Below are positions 5,886-9,244 of a DNA stretch of 9,244 bases, piece by piece (within the stretch, counting starts at the first letter, position 1; the number at the start of each line of letters is the position of its first letter). This DNA is from Bacilli bacterium (lineage in GTDB: Bacteria; Bacillota_I; Bacilli_A; RF39; UBA660). Both the position numbers and the translations under genes were made by a program. The stretch spans positions 1-9,244 of the forward strand of contig CAAGPL010000025.1 of NCBI GenBank assembly GCA_900771805.1, read 5' to 3'. The notes below the pieces were generated by a model. It searched no databases. It saw only the letters and a list, made by a program, of their open reading frames with translations, and was not told the DNA's origin.

Positions 5886-7250
5886 TTGAAAATAACAGTT
5901 AAAGATATAGTAGAAAATACTTCATGTAAATTACTTATAGGAAATTTAGATGAAGAAGTTAAAGAATGTTTTATAGATAGTAAAAAAGTTAAAGAAGAAG
6001 GATGCTTTATAGGAATAAAAGGAAATAAAACAGATGGGTCATTATATTATAAAGAAGCTTTTAAAAATAAAGCTAGCATTTGCATATTAAACAAGATATT
6101 AGACCTTGATTTAAATGGATATGATGATAAAACAGTTTTAATTGCTAATGATACTAAAAAAGTATTAAAAGAAATTGCTATATATAAAAGAAGTTTATTT
6201 AAAGGAACGGTTGTAGCTATAACAGGTAGTGTTGGAAAAACATCAACTAAAGAACTTATTTATAATGTTTTAGAAAAAAAATATAAGGTTCTTAAAACAA
6301 ATGGTAATGAAAATAGTCAAATAGGTCTTCCACTTACAATAACAAGATTAGATGAAGAAGATGTAATGGTTTTAGAAATGGGAATGAACGATTTTAATCA
6401 AATGCATAATTTATCTCTTATTGCAAAACCTGATATTGCTGTAATAACAAATATATATGATTCACATATAGGTATTTTAGGTTCTAGAGAAAATATATTA
6501 AAAGCAAAGCTAGAAATTTTAGATGGAATGAATAATGGAATAGTAATAGTTAATAATGATAATGATCTTTTAAATAATTGGGTAAAAACTTACAACAAAG
6601 AAAATGTAATTACTTATGGAATTAATAATGAATCAGATTATATGGCAACTAATATAAATGAACGTGAAATAATAAGTTTTAATGTTAAGAATATAAAAGA
6701 TATAAATGCAAACAGTACAGCTTTTATATATAATAAGCTAGCTGCTATAATAGCAGGTAAGATATTAAATGTATCAGATAGTGATATAAAAAAAGGAATA
6801 AATGAAGATATTAAGATAAAACATAGACTTGAAGAAATAAAACTAGATAATGAAATTACAATAATAGATGATTGTTATAACGCAAGTTTTGAATCTGTTG
6901 AAAATGCTTTAAGTTATATAAATAAGAAAGATGGAAGAAAAATACTTATTTTAGGAGACATACTAGAACTTGGTAAAATATCTAAGCAAACACATAGAAA
7001 AATAGGTATGTTAATTTCTAATTGTTCTTGCTTGATAACCATTGGTAAATGGTCAAAATATATATCTAAAGAAGCTAGAAAAAACGGTTTAAAGAGAAAA
7101 TACGTAAAACATTTTAAAACTGTATCAAAGGCAAAAAAATATATCTTATCTATAATTAAACCAAATGATAATGTTTTAATAAAAGCATCAAATGCTATTA
7201 ATTTAAGTGAGTTAGTTAACTATTTAAAAGAATCTAAAATTGACAATTAA
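5886..7250 (+). CDS. murF: UDP-MurNAc-tripeptide:D-alanyl-D-alanine ligase MurF
   Basis: A cytoplasmic Mur ligase that joins D-Ala-D-Ala to UDP-MurNAc-tripeptide using ATP, the last cytoplasmic step of muropeptide synthesis. The 454-aa length is normal. Visible are the ATP-binding loop GSVGKTST (114-121), NGNENSQIGLPLT (139-151) typical of MurF, EMGMND (164-169), TNIYDSHIGILGS (188-200), the expected carbamylated lysine K208 in AKLEI, DDCYNAS (328-334) and LGDILELG further on. The conserved HN before YNALAA is replaced by AFIYNKLAA (279-287), and the preceding segment is shortened. The start is TTG 5886, supported by AGGTGA seven bases before and by the N-terminus beginning the MurF fold directly. 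It stands alone, away from ddl or a mur cluster. It shows that the organism makes peptidoglycan. Confidence 0.95.
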   Translation: MKITVKDIVENTSCKLLIGNLDEEVKECFIDSKKVKEEGCFIGIKGNKTDGSLYYKEAFKNKASICILNKILDLDLNGYDDKTVLIANDTKKVLKEIAIYKRSLFKGTVVAITGSVGKTSTKELIYNVLEKKYKVLKTNGNENSQIGLPLTITRLDEEDVMVLEMGMNDFNQMHNLSLIAKPDIAVITNIYDSHIGILGSRENILKAKLEILDGMNNGIVIVNNDNDLLNNWVKTYNKENVITYGINNESDYMATNINEREIISFNVKNIKDINANSTAFIYNKLAAIIAGKILNVSDSDIKKGINEDIKIKHRLEEIKLDNEITIIDDCYNASFESVENALSYINKKDGRKILILGDILELGKISKQTHRKIGMLISNCSCLITIGKWSKYISKEARKNGLKRKYVKHFKTVSKAKKYILSIIKPNDNVLIKASNAINLSELVNYLKESKIDN

Positions 7251-7292
7251 TAAAATTATGTGCTACTATGGTTAAAATATTTAAGATAGGAG
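7240..7292 (+). promoter_or_regulatory. Promoter in the murF 3' end for the zinc-ribbon membrane gene
   Basis: A perfect -35 TTGACA (7240-7245) lies inside the last murF codons. After an 18-base spacer comes TACTAT (7264-7269), preceded by an extended TG (7261-7262). TAAAAT at 7273-7278 is an alternative -10. The Shine-Dalgarno AGGAG (7288-7292) is nine bases before ATG 7302. No terminator separates murF from this gene, so read-through from murF is also possible. Confidence 0.55.
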
Positions 7293-7301
7293 AAAGTAAA
7301 A

Positions 7302-8276
7302 ATGAATTGTAAATGGTGTGGAAAAGAAGTTGATCAAGCTTCAAAATTTTGTCCTAATTGTGGTAGAGAAATATTAAATAACATGGATCAAAATATGTCA
7401 GGTATTAAAGAAGAAAAATTAGATAATCTAGTGCAAGAAAGTCAAAGAATTAATCAAGAAAACATAAATAATGCTCAAGAAAAAGTAAATGTTTGGTTTG
7501 CAATACTTTCATATTTTGTACCAATTGCAGGACTTATAATCTTTTTAGTAAAGAAAGATAAAGAGCCAAAAACAGCAAAGGCAAGTGGAATATGTGCGTT
7601 AGTTAGTTTTATAATTAATATAATATTAATAGTTGTAATTTTTCTTTTTATGACTTTTGTAGCATCAAAATCAACTGAATTAATAAATAATACTATTGAT
7701 AAAGCAGATGATATTATAGAAAAAGCAGAGGAAAAACAAAAGGATAAGGATTATGATAGTGAAAAAGCATCTAATACGTGGTCTTATTATGAGGTATTAG
7801 TTAATAATAAAACTATTAAGTTACCATGTACTTATGAAGAATTAAAAGATGCAACAGGTTTTTCTATGAAAAGTGCTAACGAAAAATCATATCTTGCAAA
7901 AAATTACTATGCAACTGTTAATATGTATAAAAATGATAAACTTGCATTATATACTGAAATATATAATGATACTAATGATGATTTAAAATATTCTGATGGA
8001 AAGATAAGCAGAATTTGGCAAACAAAATATCAAGTTTCAACAGGAGCAGATGTAATTACGTTTCCGGGTTCATTAAAGGTTGGGGACCAAATAAGTGTTG
8101 ATGAAATAATAAGTAAGTTAGGTAATCCTAGTGACAGGGCAGAATATAATGATTCTGGATATAGTAGTACAACATTAACTTATAATGAAAATTTAAGCTG
8201 GAAAACTACTAAATTTTATAAAATAACCATAGTAAATGGTGTTATTGATGAATTATCATTAGATAATAGAAAGTAA
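7302..8276 (+). CDS. Zinc-ribbon membrane protein with an exported C-terminal domain
   Basis: The specific function is unknown. The 324-aa protein starts with a zinc ribbon (C3-x2-C6 and C17-x2-C20) that would lie in the cytoplasm, then a Gln/Asn/Glu-rich linker (about 25-62). Two membrane helices follow, about 65-83 (WFAILSYFVPIAGLIIFLV) and 96-120, joined by a basic loop, an arrangement common in DUF4190-like Firmicutes proteins. After them come a charged helical, possibly coiled-coil, stretch (about 124-155) and a polar domain (about 158-324) predicted to be outside the cell. That domain contains KVGDQISVDEIISKLGNPSD, a pattern reminiscent of repeats that compare calculated slopes in SmpA-like lipoproteins, but this is weak. 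It may sense or scaffold at the envelope; its position after murF is the only contextual hint. Confidence 0.8.
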   Translation: MNCKWCGKEVDQASKFCPNCGREILNNMDQNMSGIKEEKLDNLVQESQRINQENINNAQEKVNVWFAILSYFVPIAGLIIFLVKKDKEPKTAKASGICALVSFIINIILIVVIFLFMTFVASKSTELINNTIDKADDIIEKAEEKQKDKDYDSEKASNTWSYYEVLVNNKTIKLPCTYEELKDATGFSMKSANEKSYLAKNYYATVNMYKNDKLALYTEIYNDTNDDLKYSDGKISRIWQTKYQVSTGADVITFPGSLKVGDQISVDEIISKLGNPSDRAEYNDSGYSSTTLTYNENLSWKTTKFYKITIVNGVIDELSLDNRK

Positions 8277-8309
8277 AAAGAAGGTCTTATTTATTTAAGG
8301 CCTTCTTTT
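8276..8309 (+). terminator. Bidirectional terminator shared by two convergent genes
   Basis: A 14-bp stem (8276-8289 with 8296-8309, one T-G wobble) with a 6-base loop lies between convergent genes. On the plus strand it ends in TTTT (8306-8309). On the minus strand the wobble is a mismatch, but the stem runs into five T (8279-8275). It overlaps the stop of the zinc-ribbon gene at 8276. It also contains the pflA stop (8293-8291) in its loop and the last codons of pflA in one arm. Confidence 0.8.
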
Positions 8310-9001
8310 AACATATCTTCTAAAAATTTACATTTATCTTTATCCATATCACGTACACCTTTAAGAGGATAGTTAATTTTTAAATCATCATACTTGTGCA
8401 TTCCAAGTGTATGATATGGTAAAAATTCTATTTTCTCTACGTTTTTAATTGGTTTAATAAAATCTATAAGTTCATTTACGTATTCTTTTGTATCATTAAT
8501 ACCAGGAACTATAACGACCCTAAGCCATATTTTTTTATTTAATTTTTGACATAGTTCTAGAAAATTAAGTGAGTTATCAATATTAAATCCAGTCATATTT
8601 TTATAATTCTCTTTATTTGTTCCTTTTATATCAAATATAACAAGATCAGTATATTTAAGTATTTCTTCTACATTTAATATGCTACCTGCGGTATCAAGAC
8701 ATGTATTGATATTATTTTTTTTGCATAATTTTAAACATTCTAATAAAAACTCTTTTTGCATTAAAGGTTCACCACCAGAGAATGTAACACCTCCATTATG
8801 TTTAAAATAAGGCTTATAATTAAGGATTTTTTTAATTAATTCTTCCGGAGTATAGCAATTTGCTTTCCTATTTAAATCCCATGTTTCTGGATTATGACAG
8901 AACTTACATCTTAATGGGCATCCTTGCATAAAAACAACAAATCTAACTCCAGGTCCATCAACTAATCCCATTGACTCAATACTATTTATTTTTCCAATCA
9001 T
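8291..9001 (-). CDS. pflA: Pyruvate formate-lyase activating enzyme (radical SAM)
   Basis: A cytoplasmic radical SAM enzyme that generates the glycyl radical on pyruvate formate-lyase during anaerobic growth. The 236-aa length is typical. The cluster-binding motif is C28-x3-C32-x2-C35 (CPLRCKFCHNPETWD), preceded by the family signature SIESMGLVDGPGVRFVVF. GGVTFSGGEPLMQ follows and binds SAM. LDTAG, VIFDIKGTN and the end region LPYHTLGMHKY are also characteristic of PflA rather than of other glycyl-radical activases. No 8-Cys ferredoxin insert is present. ATG 9001 is chosen because AAGGTG (9013-9008) lies six bases upstream; the in-frame GTG 9010 is part of that site. pflB is not adjacent in the window. 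It indicates mixed-acid-type fermentation. Confidence 0.95.
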   Translation of the reverse strand: MIGKINSIESMGLVDGPGVRFVVFMQGCPLRCKFCHNPETWDLNRKANCYTPEELIKKILNYKPYFKHNGGVTFSGGEPLMQKEFLLECLKLCKKNNINTCLDTAGSILNVEEILKYTDLVIFDIKGTNKENYKNMTGFNIDNSLNFLELCQKLNKKIWLRVVIVPGINDTKEYVNELIDFIKPIKNVEKIEFLPYHTLGMHKYDDLKINYPLKGVRDMDKDKCKFLEDMLKEGLK

Positions 9002-9005
9002 ATAT

Positions 9006-9046
9006 ATCACCTTCTTAATTATATCTTATTGTAAGACATTATCCAA
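9006..9046 (-). promoter_or_regulatory. Promoter and Shine-Dalgarno of pflA
   Basis: On the minus strand, a -35-like TTGGAT (9046-9041), a 17-base spacer and a perfect -10 TATAAT (9023-9018) are followed after only four bases by AAGGTGAT (9013-9006). Transcription would therefore begin within or next to the Shine-Dalgarno. Confidence 0.55.
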
Positions 9047-9068
9047 CAATTTTTTTAATAATAATTCA

Positions 9069-9092
9069 TATAATAGATGACTTAAAAAGGAG
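9069..9092 (+). promoter_or_regulatory. -10 box and Shine-Dalgarno of the DUF1016-like gene
   Basis: TATAAT (9069-9074) is followed 12 bases later by AAGGAG (9087-9092), six bases before ATG 9099. The -35 is unclear. It lies back to back with the pflA promoter in the interval 9002-9098. Confidence 0.5.
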
Positions 9093-9098
9093 ATAAAA

Positions 9099-9244
9099 AT
9101 GAATTATTATGAAAAAATAAAAAGTGAATTAATAAATAATGAGGTATATAAAAGAGTAAAAGATTATTCAAAAATAAAAGTGATTTAAATACATATTATA
9201 AAGTTGGTAAATTATTAAATGATGCTGGAAAAAGTTATGGTGAA
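9099..9244 (+). pseudogene. DUF1016/YhcG-like nuclease gene, N-terminus only, with -1 frameshift
   Basis: An ATG with a strong Shine-Dalgarno begins MNYYEKIKSELINNEVYKRV, then reads KDYSKIKVI and stops at TAA 9186-9188 after 29 residues. In the -1 frame from 9179 the reading continues without a stop to the window edge as SDLNTYYKVGKLLNDAGKSY then GE. Joined, the two parts resemble the N-terminal region of DUF1016 (PDDEXK nuclease, YhcG type) proteins, which typically have a helix ending in KVGKLL-like residues followed by YGE. A single missing A in the A-runs at 9170-9174 or 9176-9179 explains the break. It could be a real mutation, a phase-variable tract, ribosomal slippage on A-AAA-G, or an assembly error. 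The rest of the gene lies outside the window. Confidence 0.6.

Noticed and set aside
9170..9181. Programmed -1 ribosomal frameshift as the explanation of the broken frame
   Set aside because: A-AAA-G is present at 9176-9180, but no X-XXY-YYZ heptamer is in frame and no stimulatory hairpin is visible downstream within the window, so mutation, tract variation or sequencing error is more likely.
1..9244. CRISPR array, insertion sequence or transposase
   Set aside because: No regularly spaced repeats, no terminal inverted repeats with an intervening transposase, and no transposase motifs were seen.

Overview
The window is very AT-rich, bacterial and densely packed. It suggests a low-GC, endospore-forming member of the Bacillota, probably an uncultured gut lineage of the Bacilli/Mollicutes-relative type. 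The evidence is a spore-coat cotJ cluster, a MurF ligase (so a peptidoglycan wall), an archaeal/eukaryotic-type prolyl-tRNA synthetase, AGGAGG/AGGTGA ribosome binding sites, and TAA as the stop codon of all ten complete genes. TGG codes for Trp throughout, so there is no sign of TGA reassignment. The exact taxon is inference.

Layout, left to right. At 1-50 there are two unexplained hairpins on the minus strand. A minus-strand tRNA-Gly(TCC) at 64-137 has a near-perfect sigma-A promoter. On the plus strand follow a CNNM/CBS membrane protein (293-1321) and the spore-coat pair cotJB (with a CotJA-like N-terminus) and cotJC, a manganese catalase (1398-2474). The minus strand then carries an unknown 147-aa protein (2517-2960) and the operon of a COG2426-type membrane protein followed by proS (4990 down to 3022). 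The plus strand resumes with a PD-(D/E)XK nuclease-like protein (5140-5826), murF (5886-7250) and a zinc-ribbon membrane protein (7302-8276). On the minus strand lies pflA (8291-9001). The right edge holds the start of a DUF1016-type gene, broken by a -1 frameshift after codon 28.

Most genes look like single transcription units with their own promoter and terminator. The two real operons are cotJB-cotJC and the COG2426 gene with proS; in the second, the proS Shine-Dalgarno overlaps the upstream stop codon. Transcription-unit boundaries are unusually tight. In six of nine units a -10 box ends only 4-6 bases before the Shine-Dalgarno, and several intrinsic terminators are folded into the last codons and stop codons of the genes they end.

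The points most worth pursuing are the stand-alone PD-(D/E)XK protein, the probable CotJA-CotJB fusion, the frameshifted DUF1016 nuclease gene at the edge, and the compressed promoter/SD and stop/terminator architecture. Five gene starts were chosen or moved using Shine-Dalgarno position: the CNNM gene to ATG 293, cotJB to ATG 1398, proS to ATG 4461, pflA to ATG 9001, and murF kept at TTG 5886.
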